From Shinella sp. UYSO24 (GTDB lineage Bacteria; Pseudomonadota; Alphaproteobacteria; Rhizobiales; Rhizobiaceae), in the NCBI GenBank assembly GCA_902167985.1, contig CABHNZ010000002.1, positions 1-64,000 of the forward strand: a DNA stretch of 64,000 nt, written 5' to 3'. Shown here piece by piece: positions 31,618 to 41,526 of the stretch. A model generated the notes under the pieces. It worked only from the letters and a program-made list of their open reading frames with translations, did not search any database and was not told where the DNA came from. Every line of letters begins with the position of its first letter. Position 1 is the first letter of the stretch. The position numbers and the translations under genes are program-made.

Positions 31618-32541
31618 TCAGTAGCCGCGCTGCCGGTCGATGAGACCGATCGGGTCGAGGCCGTCGCGAAGCCGCCTTATGTTGTCGATCACTGCCTTGG
31701 CCGCCGTGTGGGGCTGGGTGATGCTGGCAATATGCGGAGTAAGGATGATCCGGCTGTCCTGCCAGAACGGGTGCCCCGGCGTCAGCGGCTCGGGATCTGT
31801 CACGTCAATCACGGCTGCCGAAATTTGGCCTTTGTCCAGAGCCGCAACCAGCGCCGGCTGGTCGAGCTGCGGGCCGCGGCCGACATGGACGAGGCCGGCG
31901 CCCTTTGGCAGTTTGTCGAATAGCTCGGTGTTCAGGAAACCGCGCGTTTCCTCCGTCAGCGGCAGGAGGCAGATCAGCACATCCGTCTGCGCCAGCATGG
32001 CATTCAGGCCGTGCTCGCCGGAAAAGCATTCAACGCCTTCGATCCGGCGTTCCGACCGGCTCCAGCCTGACAGCGGGAAGCCGAAGGGCTTCAAACGTTC
32101 CAGCACGGCCTGACCGAGATTGCCGAGGCCGAGAACACCGATACGACGGTCGGGCGCCTGCGCTTGCGGCAGCACTTTCCAGATCTCCGCCTGTTGCTGC
32201 TGCCGATAGGCGGGGAGGTTGCGGTGAAGCGAAAGCACGCCGAGGACGACATATTCCTGCATCATCCGGACGATGCCTTCCTCGACCATCCGCACGATCT
32301 TCACATGCTCGGGCACGCTTGCCGACTTGAACTGGTCGATACCGGCGCCCGTCGAGAAGAGCACTTCGAGATTGCTGTAGCGGGAGAGGTTTTCCGGCAC
32401 CGTCCAGGTGATGAGGTACCTAACCGCTTCAGGGTCAACCGAAGCGGCATCCATGGAAAATGGAAGCTCCGGCAATTCCCGGGCGAAGGCATCGCGAAAA
32501 ATCTGACCGCGGGCCGCATCGGAGTTGAAGAGGAATGTCAT
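31618..32541 (-). CDS. GhrA-type D-2-hydroxyacid dehydrogenase
   Basis: 307 residues, intact. Reduces glyoxylate/hydroxypyruvate-type 2-ketoacids with NAD(P)H. The cofactor fold is in [22 protein letters not shown]; the catalytic triad positions are visible as Arg in [18 protein letters not shown], Glu in [14 protein letters not shown] and His in [10 protein letters not shown]. The short N-terminal half without the usual ACT-like extension matches the GhrA subgroup. It lies between the ArgE-type deacetylase (22 bases upstream) and the cupin gene, so it is probably co-transcribed with both. Confidence 0.85.
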   Translation of the reverse strand: MTFLFNSDAARGQIFRDAFARELPELPFSMDAASVDPEAVRYLITWTVPENLSRYSNLEVLFSTGAGIDQFKSASVPEHVKIVRMVEEGIVRMMQEYVVLGVLSLHRNLPAYRQQQQAEIWKVLPQAQAPDRRIGVLGLGNLGQAVLERLKPFGFPLSGWSRSERRIEGVECFSGEHGLNAMLAQTDVLICLLPLTEETRGFLNTELFDKLPKGAGLVHVGRGPQLDQPALVAALDKGQISAAVIDVTDPEPLTPGHPFWQDSRIILTPHIASITQPHTAAKAVIDNIRRLRDGLDPIGLIDRQRGY

Positions 32542-32563
32542 TTTCCGGTTCCACTTATCTGAT

Positions 32564-33700
32564 TTACAATGCCATTTGGCAATGCTGGCCGAGCTTCTCG
32601 ATCATCGCCTGGCAGGCGGTGAGTTCGCTCGCAAGGATGAACTCGTCGGGCTTGTGTGCTCTTGCAATGTCGCCGGGGCCGCAGATGATCGCGTCCATGC
32701 CGGCGCGCTGATAGAGACCCGCCTCGGTGCCATAGCTGACTGCAGGAACGAGTTCGGCCTCCGTCAGCCGGGCGAGCAGTCGAGCAAGGTCCGATGTCGG
32801 CGAAAGAAGAAGGGCCGGATAGGCGCTGAGGATCTGCCAGTCGACGTCAAAGCCACGAGCCTTCAGCGCTTCGGCAGCAGCACGGACCGGTTCCAGCAGC
32901 GTTTCAGGAGTGACCGAGGAAATGGCCCGTGCCTCGACTTCGAGCGTGCAGAGATCGGGAATGATGTTGACGGCCTTGCCGCCCTCGATCGTGCCGACGG
33001 AAAGCGAGGAATAAGCCGGCGCAAATTCCGCTTCGAACGGGCCGTGTGTCAGGTCGGCGGCGGCACTGACGGCTGCAGTCAACACCTCGGCCATGGCGTG
33101 AATGGCGTTGAGGCCGAGATCCGGTCGCGACGAATGGCCGGCTCTCCCGCCGATCGTGACGCGCGCTGCCGCCTTGCCCTTGTGTGCGAGGATAGGGCGC
33201 AGGCCGCTCGGCTCGCCGATGATGGCGCCAAGCGGCGACGCGCAAAGATCGGGCAGATGGGCAAGAAGATGCGGCACGCCGCGGCAACCCGCCTCCTCGT
33301 CATAGGAAAAGGCGAGATGGACCGGCCTTGAAGGCGGTGCGGACAGAAGTGCTGGGACGGCCGCGAGTGCTGCGGCGAGAAAACCCTTCATGTCGGATGT
33401 GCCGCGACCGTAGAGATGCTCGCCACGGACCGTCAGATGAAACGGATCGCTGTTCCAGCCGGCCTCGGAGGCAGGCACCACATCCATATGCCCGGAAAGG
33501 ATGTAACCGGGGCGATCGGCAGGGCCGATCGTTGCAAAGAGATTTGCCCTGTCACCTTCCGGGCCGGTAAGGATATGGGCCTCGATGCCGTAGCCCTTCA
33601 GATAGGAACGGATCCACTCGACAACTTCATGGTTGGGCGTGCCGACGACGGAGGGAAACCCGACAAGCTTCTCCAGTATGTCTATGGCGCGCATCACCAT
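32564..33700 (-). CDS. ArgE/DapE-family deacetylase (M20 metallopeptidase)
   Basis: 379 residues, intact; closest by eye to acetylornithine deacetylase. Zinc-binding and catalytic positions are visible: [11 protein letters not shown] (His, Asp), [17 protein letters not shown] (the catalytic Glu pair), EPSGLRP and, near the C-terminus, [18 protein letters not shown] (His). It removes an acyl group from an N-acylated amino acid or amine. With two N-acetyltransferase genes flanking the block, an acetylated intermediate is a reasonable guess. The start at 33700 ([20 protein letters not shown]) matches family N-termini. First gene of this operon. Confidence 0.85.
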   Translation of the reverse strand: MVMRAIDILEKLVGFPSVVGTPNHEVVEWIRSYLKGYGIEAHILTGPEGDRANLFATIGPADRPGYILSGHMDVVPASEAGWNSDPFHLTVRGEHLYGRGTSDMKGFLAAALAAVPALLSAPPSRPVHLAFSYDEEAGCRGVPHLLAHLPDLCASPLGAIIGEPSGLRPILAHKGKAAARVTIGGRAGHSSRPDLGLNAIHAMAEVLTAAVSAAADLTHGPFEAEFAPAYSSLSVGTIEGGKAVNIIPDLCTLEVEARAISSVTPETLLEPVRAAAEALKARGFDVDWQILSAYPALLLSPTSDLARLLARLTEAELVPAVSYGTEAGLYQRAGMDAIICGPGDIARAHKPDEFILASELTACQAMIEKLGQHCQMAL

Positions 33701-33933
33701 GTTCCCCGATAGGCTCCTGACCAGATTGTTCCCGCGCTGCGGGCGCTCCATTCCTCTCAGGCTAGATCTGTGATGCGCGAATTGCTGCCGAATGTTGCCA
33801 GCCTACAGTCATATCTTGTGATGAAGCTTGCTTCAGCAGTGAAATATTTCGCCGAGTGGCGGGTAGCATGTATTTCCATGGTTGCGGTCCGGTCGGCATT
33901 ACGGGACGATCACCGCAGCGGACGAGGTGAATG

Positions 33934-34833
33934 ATGGACATGGACATACCGGAGACATTGCATGTCGACGTGTTCGAGATGCGCTTCGCCGATATTCATA
34001 CGGTGGAAATGTCTCAGTTGCAGGCACTGTCGATCGGGGTTGGCTGGCCCCATCGTGGCGCAGACTGGCAGCATGCTCTCGAGGTTGGTCATGGATATGT
34101 CGCGCTCGATGAAATCGGCCGAGTGACCGCATCCAGCATGTGGTTTCCTTATGGCGACGATTTCGCCACATTCGGCATGATGATCACCTCGCCGCGCTTG
34201 CAGGCGAATGGAACAGCCAAATGGCTGGTGGATCGCATTCTGGCTGATTGTTCGGGGCGCAGACTGCGCCTCAACTCCACCCGGCAGGCAAAAAGGCTCT
34301 ACAAGTCGATCGGTTTCCGGCAGACGCAGATCGTCTATCAATGTCAGGGAGAGGTCGGGTCGGTGCCCCCGGCCAATCCGGTGGGTGCAGGCCGCGAGCT
34401 GAGGCGGCTGGAACAAGGCGATATCGAGGCTGTCATCGCGCTCGATGCGCCGGCTTTCGGCGCCCGTCGCGCCGATGCCCTTCTTCGCCTTTTCGAGCGT
34501 TCCACCTGCTATGGCCTTTTTGAAGGAGACCGGCTGATTGCCTATGCCATGCGTCGCCGCTTCGGCCGCGGGCACGTGGTCGGTCCGGTCGTCGCCTTCT
34601 GTGATGAGGATGCGATGACCGTGATCCATCCCCATGTGGTTGCGAATGCCGGTCGTTTCCTGCGTCTCGACACCCATCTCGAACGTGGCGCCTTTGCCAA
34701 TTTCGTCCAGCAGTCCGGCATGCCGATCTATGATACGGTCACGACGATGGTGACGACGGATACGGCGGGCTATGGAGCGGCGGACATCGGCCGGCCGGTC
34801 GTTTACGCGCTCGCATCGCAATCATTCGGATAA
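33934..34833 (+). CDS. GNAT-family N-acetyltransferase, two-domain (second paralogue)
   Basis: About 299 residues, related along its whole length to the protein at 23854-24693: LSIGVGWPHRGADWQHALEVG, WFPYGDDFATFGMMI, YQCQGEVGSV, and in the second half MRRRFGRGHVVGPVVAFCDEDAM. The usual acetyl-CoA loop (R/Q-x-x-G-x-G/A) is degenerate here (LQANGTAKWLVDRI), unlike the first copy. GAGGTG upstream favours the ATG at 33934 over 33931. It is transcribed alone and divergently from the ArgE-type gene. Whether it still acetylates or has a regulatory/binding role is open. Confidence 0.78.
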   Translation: MDMDIPETLHVDVFEMRFADIHTVEMSQLQALSIGVGWPHRGADWQHALEVGHGYVALDEIGRVTASSMWFPYGDDFATFGMMITSPRLQANGTAKWLVDRILADCSGRRLRLNSTRQAKRLYKSIGFRQTQIVYQCQGEVGSVPPANPVGAGRELRRLEQGDIEAVIALDAPAFGARRADALLRLFERSTCYGLFEGDRLIAYAMRRRFGRGHVVGPVVAFCDEDAMTVIHPHVVANAGRFLRLDTHLERGAFANFVQQSGMPIYDTVTTMVTTDTAGYGAADIGRPVVYALASQSFG

Positions 34834-34851
34834 GGGCAGCGTGTCGCTGCG

Positions 34852-35918
34852 TCATGTCAGCAAGGGCAGTAATTGCTCTCCCTGCCTCTTGATCTCCTGA
34901 AGATAGGGCGTGTCGGAGAGTATGAAATGCGTGATGCCGAGCGCCCTGTATTTCCGCAATGAGGCAGCCACATCCTCCGCAGAGCCGACCAGCCATGTCG
35001 TACCGGCACCGCCGCCACCGTATCTGCCGGGTGCGGTATAGAGATTGCCGTCCAGCACATCGCCGCGCCCTGCCAGATCGAGCAACCGTTGCTGGCCGAC
35101 TGCCCCGCCTTGTGATCGTTCCAGCGGCCGCTTTCGCCTTTTGCCATTGCTGCGACCCGGGCCTCGGCATCTGCCCAGGCCTGTGCACTCGTGTCGCGTA
35201 CAAGTGTCGTGATCCGCAGGCCGAACCGAAGTGGCGGCAGATCGCGATCCAGCTGCCGGCTCAAGGTCTTGAGGCGATGGATCCGCTCCTCGATCCCGTC
35301 GAGTGGCTCACCCCAGAATAGCTGGACATCCGCCTCGGTGGCGGCGACCCGTTCGGCGGCTTCCGAAGCGCCGCCGAAATAGAGCTGCGGGTGGCGGCGT
35401 TCTCCGCGAATTTCGAGCCGTGGCACTACCGTCGATCCGCTGACGTTGAAATATTCGCCCGCGAATGTGACCTGTTCCTCCGTCCATAAGCGGCGAAGCA
35501 GTCGCATGAATTCTTTCGTGCGGGCATAGCGCTGCTGCGGATTGCCCTCTTCATCGCCATAGGCTGCGAGGTCATCGACGCCTGAAACGACATTCACCCG
35601 GACCCGGCCGCCGGTCAGCTGGTCAAGCGTCGCAGCCGATGATGCAAAATTTGCAGGCCGCCAGTAGCCCGGCCTTGCGGCGATCAGGGGCTCGAATGTG
35701 GTGGTGCGGGCGGCAAGCGCTGCGGCGATCGTGAACGTATCCGGTCGCCCCCAGCCGGTCCCGATCAGGGCGCCCTTCCAGCCATATGTCTCAAGTGCTC
35801 TGGCCTGTTCCGTCAAGGCGTCGAGACCATTATGGCCGGCGGTCGCAACATCGCCGCGATGCCCCGCCTCGACATTGTTGGGTATGTACCAGAGAAAGTC
35901 TGTCGTCCTGCTCATCAT
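34852..35918 (-). CDS. LLM-class flavin-dependent monooxygenase (SsuD-like), one frame break
   Basis: About 355 residues, slightly short of SsuD. Uses FMNH2 and O2 to cleave the C-S bond of sulfonates (or oxidise related substrates). Seen: FLWYIPNNVEAGHRGD, GALIGTGWGRPDTFTIAAALA, LIAARPGYWRPANFASSAATLDQLTGGRVRVNVVSG, typical of alkanesulfonate monooxygenases, and LYFGGASEAAERVAA. A base loss in a C-run near 35104 separates this from the C-terminus; one extra base gives NDHKAGAVGQQRLLDLAGRGD and an end at 34852. Last gene of the sulfonate-type ABC operon, which supports a role in organosulfur use. Confidence 0.83.
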
Positions 35919-35945
35919 CAATGGCCCGGTGTTTTCAAGGCGTCG

Positions 35946-36947
35946 TCAGGCGGTGATACGGTTTCGCAACCTACCCTCATCGAGGAGTATCCTGACCGTG
36001 CGCGCCGCATTGCTGCGCATCTCGATTGCCGCATGGTCCGAATAGAAGGCATTGTGGGGTGTGATGACGAGGCGGCCGGCGAGCCATTCCTCCCGGTTTC
36101 GCCATGCCGACAGCAAGGGATGCTGACGAGGAGGCTCCTGCGCCAGCGTGTCGATCGCGGCTGCAGCCAGCCGGCCGCTTCGCAAGGCGTTTTCCAGGGC
36201 ATCCAGATCCGACAGAAGCTCGCCGCGGGCCGTATTGACGAGAATTGCACCGGGCTTCACGCGGGAAAGCGTGTCGGCATCCAGCAAGCCTTGCGTTTCA
36301 GCTGTCGCCGGGCAGTGCAGGGTCAGAATATCGGAGCGGGACAGAATGTCGTCGAGCCTGTCTACCCGCTCATAGCCGACAGCCTTCTCGTGGCCGGGCG
36401 GCTGGAGCGGATCATAGCCGAGAATGGTAAAACCGAAGGGTTTAAGCCGATTGACGACCGCTGTGCCAATGCGTCCGACACCCACCACCCCGATGGTGGC
36501 GCGGTTCGAGCGGGGCAGAGGCTTCAGGCTGTGGACCTGCCACCCGGCCTCGTAGCCGCGGGCACGGGCATCGTGTTCCCAGAGCCGCCGGTGAAGGGAG
36601 AGGATCATCGCCAGCGCATGATCGGCCACTTCCTCGGTGCCGTAATCGGGATTGTTGGCAAAGGGAATGCCCGCTGCGGCCAGTGCGGGAAGGTCGATTT
36701 TCTCGTAGCCCACCCCGTAGCGCACGACACCGCGGCAGCGCGTCAGATGAACGACGCTGCGTTCGCTGAGGCGGGCTCCCCACACCATCAGGGCATCGAG
36801 CCTTGCAAGGCGTTGCGGATCGAAACTGCCCTCGTCCGTGCTGGCAAAGAAGTCGATCTCGACATCCGCTCCGAGGGTCTCGGCTTCGAGTTCGGGCGTG
36901 CCGATCATGTGGTCGGTAATGCCCACCACGTATCGCTTGTCAGTCAT
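35946..36947 (-). CDS. D-2-hydroxyacid dehydrogenase (CtBP/SerA-like)
   Basis: 333 residues, intact. NAD-binding motif GVVGVGRIGTAVVNRLKPFGF, catalytic Arg in VNTARGELLSDLDALENAL, Glu in DTLAQEPPRQHPLL and His in ITPHNAFYS. NPDYGTEEVADHALAMILSLHRRL is typical of the C-terminal-binding-protein/phosphoglycerate-dehydrogenase-like group. It lies between the permease gene (15 bases upstream) and the monooxygenase gene in a sulfonate-type operon, an uncommon partner. It might reduce a 2-keto acid released from the imported compound, which is inference. Confidence 0.84.
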   Translation of the reverse strand: MTDKRYVVGITDHMIGTPELEAETLGADVEIDFFASTDEGSFDPQRLARLDALMVWGARLSERSVVHLTRCRGVVRYGVGYEKIDLPALAAAGIPFANNPDYGTEEVADHALAMILSLHRRLWEHDARARGYEAGWQVHSLKPLPRSNRATIGVVGVGRIGTAVVNRLKPFGFTILGYDPLQPPGHEKAVGYERVDRLDDILSRSDILTLHCPATAETQGLLDADTLSRVKPGAILVNTARGELLSDLDALENALRSGRLAAAAIDTLAQEPPRQHPLLSAWRNREEWLAGRLVITPHNAFYSDHAAIEMRSNAARTVRILLDEGRLRNRITA

Positions 36948-36962
36948 ATCCTGTCTCCCACG

Positions 36963-37865
36963 CTATCGTGTCATGCCCCACTTCACCACCGTGCGCTGCT
37001 CCAGTTGGCGGAACAGGACGTTCTCGACCAGGAGGCCGAGTAGGATGACGGTGATCAGGCCGGCAAAGACGCGATCGGTGTAAAGTTCGTTGCGGTTCTG
37101 GAAAATGTACCAGCCGAGCCCGCCGCGGCCCGACGAGGCGCCGAACACGAGTTCGGCGGCGATGAGAGTGCGCCACGCAAACGCCCATCCGATCTTCAGT
37201 CCCGCTATGATCGAGGGAAGCGCTGCCGGCACCAGAATGAGGGCGACGTAGCGCAGGCCGCGCAGGCCATAGTTGCGCCCGGTCATGCGAAGCGTGTCGG
37301 GCACGCTGGTGAAGCCGGTATGCATGTTGAGCGCAAGCGGCCAAAGCACGGAGTGGATGAGCACGAAGATCAGACTTCCCTGGCCGAGCCCGAACCACAG
37401 GAGCCCGAGTGGCAGAAGAGCTATCGGCGGCAGCGGGTTCAGCATTGATGTCAGCGTCGAGAGAAGATCGCGGCCGAGCCGGCTCGACACAGCCAGTGAC
37501 GTCAGCACGAAGGCGAGGAGGACGCCGGCCGCATAGCCCTTCAAGAGGATGTCGAGCGAATTGGCGGCCCGCCCCGGTATGACGCCGTTTATGACATCTT
37601 CAAAAAAGGCGCGAAACGTGTCTGTCGCCGAAGGCAACATCAGGTCGTTGCCCTGAAGCCTTGCGGCGATCTCCCAGAGCGCGACAAATGCCACCAGGAT
37701 CAAACTCTTGCGAAGCCATGCAGCCTGCCAGAGGCGACGTGGCAGCGAGATCGGGCGGTGGATCGCCTCGAGCGACACCGGCTCTGGCACGCGTTCGTAT
37801 TCTTCGCGAAGCGGTGGCCGAAGCCGCTGCGCTGCGGGTTCGGAAAGCGTCGGTGGGTTGCTCAT
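36963..37865 (-). CDS. ABC importer permease, SsuC/TauC type
   Basis: About 300 residues with a cytoplasmic N-terminal tail of roughly 50 residues and six hydrophobic segments (KSLILVAFVALWEIAARL first). The loop GRNYGLRGLRYVALILVPAALPSIIAGLKIGWAFAWRTLIAAEL is the sulfonate/nitrate/taurine permease signature. The start codon at 37865 overlaps the ATPase gene stop (ATGA), showing coupled translation. Intact. Confidence 0.87.
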   Translation of the reverse strand: MSNPPTLSEPAAQRLRPPLREEYERVPEPVSLEAIHRPISLPRRLWQAAWLRKSLILVAFVALWEIAARLQGNDLMLPSATDTFRAFFEDVINGVIPGRAANSLDILLKGYAAGVLLAFVLTSLAVSSRLGRDLLSTLTSMLNPLPPIALLPLGLLWFGLGQGSLIFVLIHSVLWPLALNMHTGFTSVPDTLRMTGRNYGLRGLRYVALILVPAALPSIIAGLKIGWAFAWRTLIAAELVFGASSGRGGLGWYIFQNRNELYTDRVFAGLITVILLGLLVENVLFRQLEQRTVVKWGMTR

Positions 37866-38796
37866 ATCGACGCTCCGCCGCCTGCCTGCGTGATGTCGTC
37901 GAAGAGCAGTCCATGAATGCGGTTGACCGCCGTCTGGAAGCCGGGCTTCCACCACTCTGCAGATCCCATTCGTCGCTGTTGATTTCCGCCCGCATGCGGC
38001 CCGGATGGGGAGAGAGAAGCGCGATACGGTTGCCAATGATCAGGGCTTCCTCGATCGAATGGGTGACGAAGAGGAGTGTGAAGCGGACATCCTCCCAAAG
38101 CGCCAGAAGCTCTTCCTGCATCTTGCGGCGGGTCAGGGCATCGAGAGCGGCAAATGGCTCGTCCATAAGAAGAACACGCGGTTCCATCGCCAGGGCGCGG
38201 GCTATGGCGACGCGCTGCTTCATGCCGCCCGACAGCGCATTCGGGTAGCTGTCGGCAAAGCGGCTCAGGCCCACCTTTTGCAGATAATGTTCTGCCCGCT
38301 CGTTGGCCTCTTTCCGCCCCAGTCGGCGCGAGACGCGGAGGGGGAAGGCGACATTCTCCCGCACGGTCTTCCACGGCGGTAGCTGGTCGAATTCCTGAAA
38401 GACGACGACGCGATCGGCCCCCGGCCCGCTGACAGGATGGCCATCCAGCAGAATTTGACCCTGCCTTGGCTGGATGAACCCTCCGATCGCTTTCAGCAAT
38501 GTGGATTTGCCGCAGCCCGACGCACCGAGAAGAATGAAGCGATCCGCTTCCCAGACATCGAAGCTGACATTCTGTGTGGCGCGGACAATACGTCCGGGCG
38601 TCTCGTATTCAAGCGTCACCTGATCCACCGAAAGGATGGGTGGTGGCAGGGCGTGATCTTGATCGTCAGGCGGAGAGGACGTTCTGGTGCCGTGCATGCT
38701 ATTTTCCGGACGGGTTGCGGGGCCCCGCTCATGGACCCCGCTTGAAAGTGTTTCGAGAGCGCGTCTGGAGACCCCGTCGATCTCAACTGCCGTCAT
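37862..38796 (-). CDS. ABC importer ATPase, SsuB/TauB type, one frame break
   Basis: About 312 residues. Walker A LLGASGCGKSTLLKAIGG, Q-loop VVVFQEFDQLPPWKTV, signature NALSGGMKQRVAIARAL, Walker B VLLMDEPFAALDALTR and switch His in LLFVTHSIEEAL. A base loss near 37948 breaks the C-terminus; adding one A gives SGGKPGFQTAVNRIHGLLFDD and the stop at 37862-37864. The N-terminal 50 residues are longer than usual; an internal ATG at 38697 is an alternative start, but the ATG at 38796 overlaps the binding-protein gene stop in an operon-like way. Confidence 0.87.
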
Positions 38797-39832
38797 CGGC
38801 CTGTGCTTCCGGAAAGAAGTAATCCTTCCACGACGCCGCGGCGTTCTTCAGGACGCCGATCTTGTGGAGCTCGCGGGCATAGACGAAGGTGTTTTTCGGA
38901 ACGACAGTGAAGTCGTTTTCAGGATCGTTGATGATCTGCAGAACAAGATCCGGCGACAGCTTCGATTTCTGCTCTCGAATGAATGTCTTGGCCGCTTCCG
39001 CCTTGTGGGTGTTGATCCAGTCTGCGGCCTCTCTGAGTGCGGCATAGAAGGCCGCGTAGGTCTTTGGATTGGCATCATGAAAGGCGGTCGTCGCGTAAAG
39101 GACGTTGAACGTGGCCGGGCCGCCAAGAATATCATAGGAACTGATGACCTTGTGGACCGCCTTGTTGCCGGCGAGCGCCTGATAATAGAAAGGTGCAGAC
39201 GAGAAGTGCGAGTTGACCTCGGTGCCGCCCGAAATCAGTGCCGCCGTCGCATCCGGATGCGGCAGGCTGATCGTAATGTCGTCGAGCTTCTGGTACTTGT
39301 CCGGACCGAAGACTTTTGCCGCCTCGATCTGCAGCGTGCGCGATTGGAAGCCAACGCCGGCGGCCGGCACGGCAATGCGGTCGTTCGGACCGAAATCCTT
39401 CAGCGAGTGGATGTTCGGGTTGGTCGTCAGCAGATAATTGGGCTGCGAACCGAGCGCCGCCACCAGTTTGACGTCCTGCCGACCCTTGGTGCGATCCCAC
39501 ATGGTGAGCGCCGGCGGCACGCCTGCCGCCGCAATATCGAGGTTATCTGAAAGAAGCGCCTCGTTCATGGCTGTCGCGCCCGAGACGGTTGCCCAGTCGA
39601 CATGAATGTCGAGGCCGGCCTGCTTTCCATATTTCTCGATGAGCTTCTGTTCGCGCACGACGTCGAGCGTCAGGTAGGAGATGCCGAACTGCTGCGCGAT
39701 GCGGATCCTGCCTTCGGCTGCGGCCTCGCCGGGCAGGAGTGTTATCGCGAGACAGAATGAGGCACTAAGGGCGACAAGTGGGCCACGCCAGATGGTATTA
39801 CGCCGCGTGAGGGCATGGAGAAGCCTTGGCAT
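38783..39832 (-). CDS. ABC importer solute-binding protein, nitrate/sulfonate/taurine type
   Basis: About 349 residues, intact. Signal peptide: positively charged MPRLLHALTRRNTIWR, hydrophobic LVALSASFCLAITLL, then AAAEG. The mature part begins RIRIAQQFGISYLTLDVVREQKLIEKY, as in SsuA-like proteins, and contains DIAAAGVPPALTM and VPAAGVGFQSRTLQIEAAKVFG. An earlier TTG-start reading exists, but the ATG at 39832 starts the signal peptide. First gene of the operon SBP-ATPase-permease-dehydrogenase-monooxygenase. Ligand probably an organic sulfonate, inferred from the monooxygenase. Confidence 0.86.
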   Translation of the reverse strand: MPRLLHALTRRNTIWRGPLVALSASFCLAITLLPGEAAAEGRIRIAQQFGISYLTLDVVREQKLIEKYGKQAGLDIHVDWATVSGATAMNEALLSDNLDIAAAGVPPALTMWDRTKGRQDVKLVAALGSQPNYLLTTNPNIHSLKDFGPNDRIAVPAAGVGFQSRTLQIEAAKVFGPDKYQKLDDITISLPHPDATAALISGGTEVNSHFSSAPFYYQALAGNKAVHKVISSYDILGGPATFNVLYATTAFHDANPKTYAAFYAALREAADWINTHKAEAAKTFIREQKSKLSPDLVLQIINDPENDFTVVPKNTFVYARELHKIGVLKNAAASWKDYFFPEAQADDGS

Positions 39833-40198
39833 TGATGCTCCTGATGAAATCACCTGAATAGGATCGGTCAATATGCGTTCGGTAATCTGCTTCGCGGCCG
39901 GCTCTCTGCGGGCCAGCTGTCATCCGAAGGCTATGAATAAAGATAAAATCGATCAATATAATGGAATTTTATTTTAAGTCTGTGTTGGGGATGAAAATCC
40001 TTTCCTCAGGCGCTGTCTGGAGAAAAATCCTGCATCTCTGCGAAAAGCGACCATTGGCGGCTTGGGCAATGACGTAGATACGGCGGGGTTTCTGCCGCGG
40101 CCGGTCAGGTTCATGTCTGTGGAGAAAACTGCCGTCAGTCGGCTACACCGGTGCTTGCGTCCGGTGCGAGATACGCGCCATGCGGAGCGCGGTGCAGG
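39833..40198. other. Intergenic region upstream of the sulfonate-type operon
   Basis: 366 bases without a supported gene. The part around 39930-39985 is clearly AT-rich (several runs of A and T) and probably holds the promoter for the minus-strand ABC operon. The rest, next to the polymerase gene stop, shows no strong terminator that I could find. Confidence 0.4.
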
Positions 40199-41473
40199 TC
40201 AGGCCGACACCGCGAGCGGGCGTTGCAGCCTCACGGGCATGGCTCTGAAGCGAACCTGCCTGACGATGAGTTCCATGCCGATGAGGAACCACATGAGCGC
40301 CGAGGCCTTGATGCTGTAGAAGGAGTTCGAGGTCATCAGTGCAAGGCTGATGTAGAGCACATAGTATTTTACCATGTAGCTTTTCGACGCGTATTTCAGC
40401 AGCACCACTGAAAAAAGCCACCACAGGGCAAGAACGCCGATCAGCCCGAACTGCGTGACCGCATAGGCGTAGCCGGAATCGAAATATGGGCGGTGCGTGA
40501 CCAGGCCGAAAAAATCAATCGCATCGAATTTGAAGAACAGATGCGCCGCATATTCCAGGCGGCCCGAGAAGGTATTGGGAAATGACTGGCTGCGAATGAA
40601 GGCATAGTTGAGGATCATCAGCGACACGATGACCAGCGGTGCGGGAAGCAGCGCCGCCAGGGGGATCTGCCGGCGAAAGACGAAGACCACGACAGCCAGC
40701 AGGAACAGCAGCAGGCCAAAGCGGCCATCTGCAAGCACGATCGTTGCCGCTGTCGCTGCAAGCCAGCCGGAAGCCTTCGCGACCGAGCCTGCCCGCTGAA
40801 GAAACCAGGCAGCGGCAATCGCTGCAAAATTTGCGGACGTGACCGGTTCCAGAAAGATGGATGATGCCCGGTGTCCGCTCAGCAGCCAGGGAAGCAGCTC
40901 GCGCCCCTGGCTTTCCGGCCTCTGGCCGTTGATATTCAATCCGTCGGAAATGTATTCGAGCGCTGATGCATCGGCGCCACCCTTGGCGATGTAATAGTTC
41001 AATATGTTGAAATACTGCACGTAGTCAGTGACGAAGAAGTATTCGCAAAGCCCAACGATCAGAACGAAGACCACAAGGCCCTTGATCAGCATGTCGCAGG
41101 CCTGCCAGTTGGCGAAGCTGCGCCCCAGTATGATGAACACGACAGGAATAGCCAAATCGCGGATGGGCTTCGGATCGAAGGCGCCTCGGGCAATGCACAG
41201 AAGCGCGAAATAGGCGATTATGACCGTCATGATGGCGATGACGTCATAGGCGTGTTTCTGGTTTCGGCCGGTCAGGATGAGGGCGAGGGCACCGCCGATC
41301 AGCAACCCCTCCGATGCCATGGCAACGGCAGAGGTTGTCGTGAATAGCCTCGTATTGGCAAAGCACAGCGCAAAGTTGAATATGGCGCATCCGGCCACGA
41401 TGCCGCAAGCGGCAAGGCTGCGGTAATATTCCGCGCGGGTAGCCCTTATGTCCGTGGCGGCATACAAGTTCAA
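40199..41473 (-). CDS. Polysaccharide polymerase/O-antigen ligase-like membrane protein
   Basis: About 424 residues, mostly hydrophobic segments (ten or more), with a large periplasmic loop around residues 175-230 (SALEYISDGLNINGQRPESQGRELL) and a Wzy/WaaL-like region LADGRFGLLLFLLAVVVFVFRR, HRPYFDSGYAYAVTQFGLIGVLAL. This fits an exopolysaccharide polymerase or ligase. The start is set at a TTG (41473) with GAGGGAG upstream; the reading further upstream overlaps the glucanase gene and lacks membrane character. It sits at the head of an exopolysaccharide locus, on the opposite strand from the glycosyltransferases. Polymerase versus ligase cannot be told by eye. Confidence 0.72.
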   Translation of the reverse strand: MNLYAATDIRATRAEYYRSLAACGIVAGCAIFNFALCFANTRLFTTTSAVAMASEGLLIGGALALILTGRNQKHAYDVIAIMTVIIAYFALLCIARGAFDPKPIRDLAIPVVFIILGRSFANWQACDMLIKGLVVFVLIVGLCEYFFVTDYVQYFNILNYYIAKGGADASALEYISDGLNINGQRPESQGRELLPWLLSGHRASSIFLEPVTSANFAAIAAAWFLQRAGSVAKASGWLAATAATIVLADGRFGLLLFLLAVVVFVFRRQIPLAALLPAPLVIVSLMILNYAFIRSQSFPNTFSGRLEYAAHLFFKFDAIDFFGLVTHRPYFDSGYAYAVTQFGLIGVLALWWLFSVVLLKYASKSYMVKYYVLYISLALMTSNSFYSIKASALMWFLIGMELIVRQVRFRAMPVRLQRPLAVSA

Positions 41474-41526
41474 ATTGCACTCCCTCTGTCGTGATGCGGG
41501 GTTGCCATCGCCTATTTCCTCACCGG

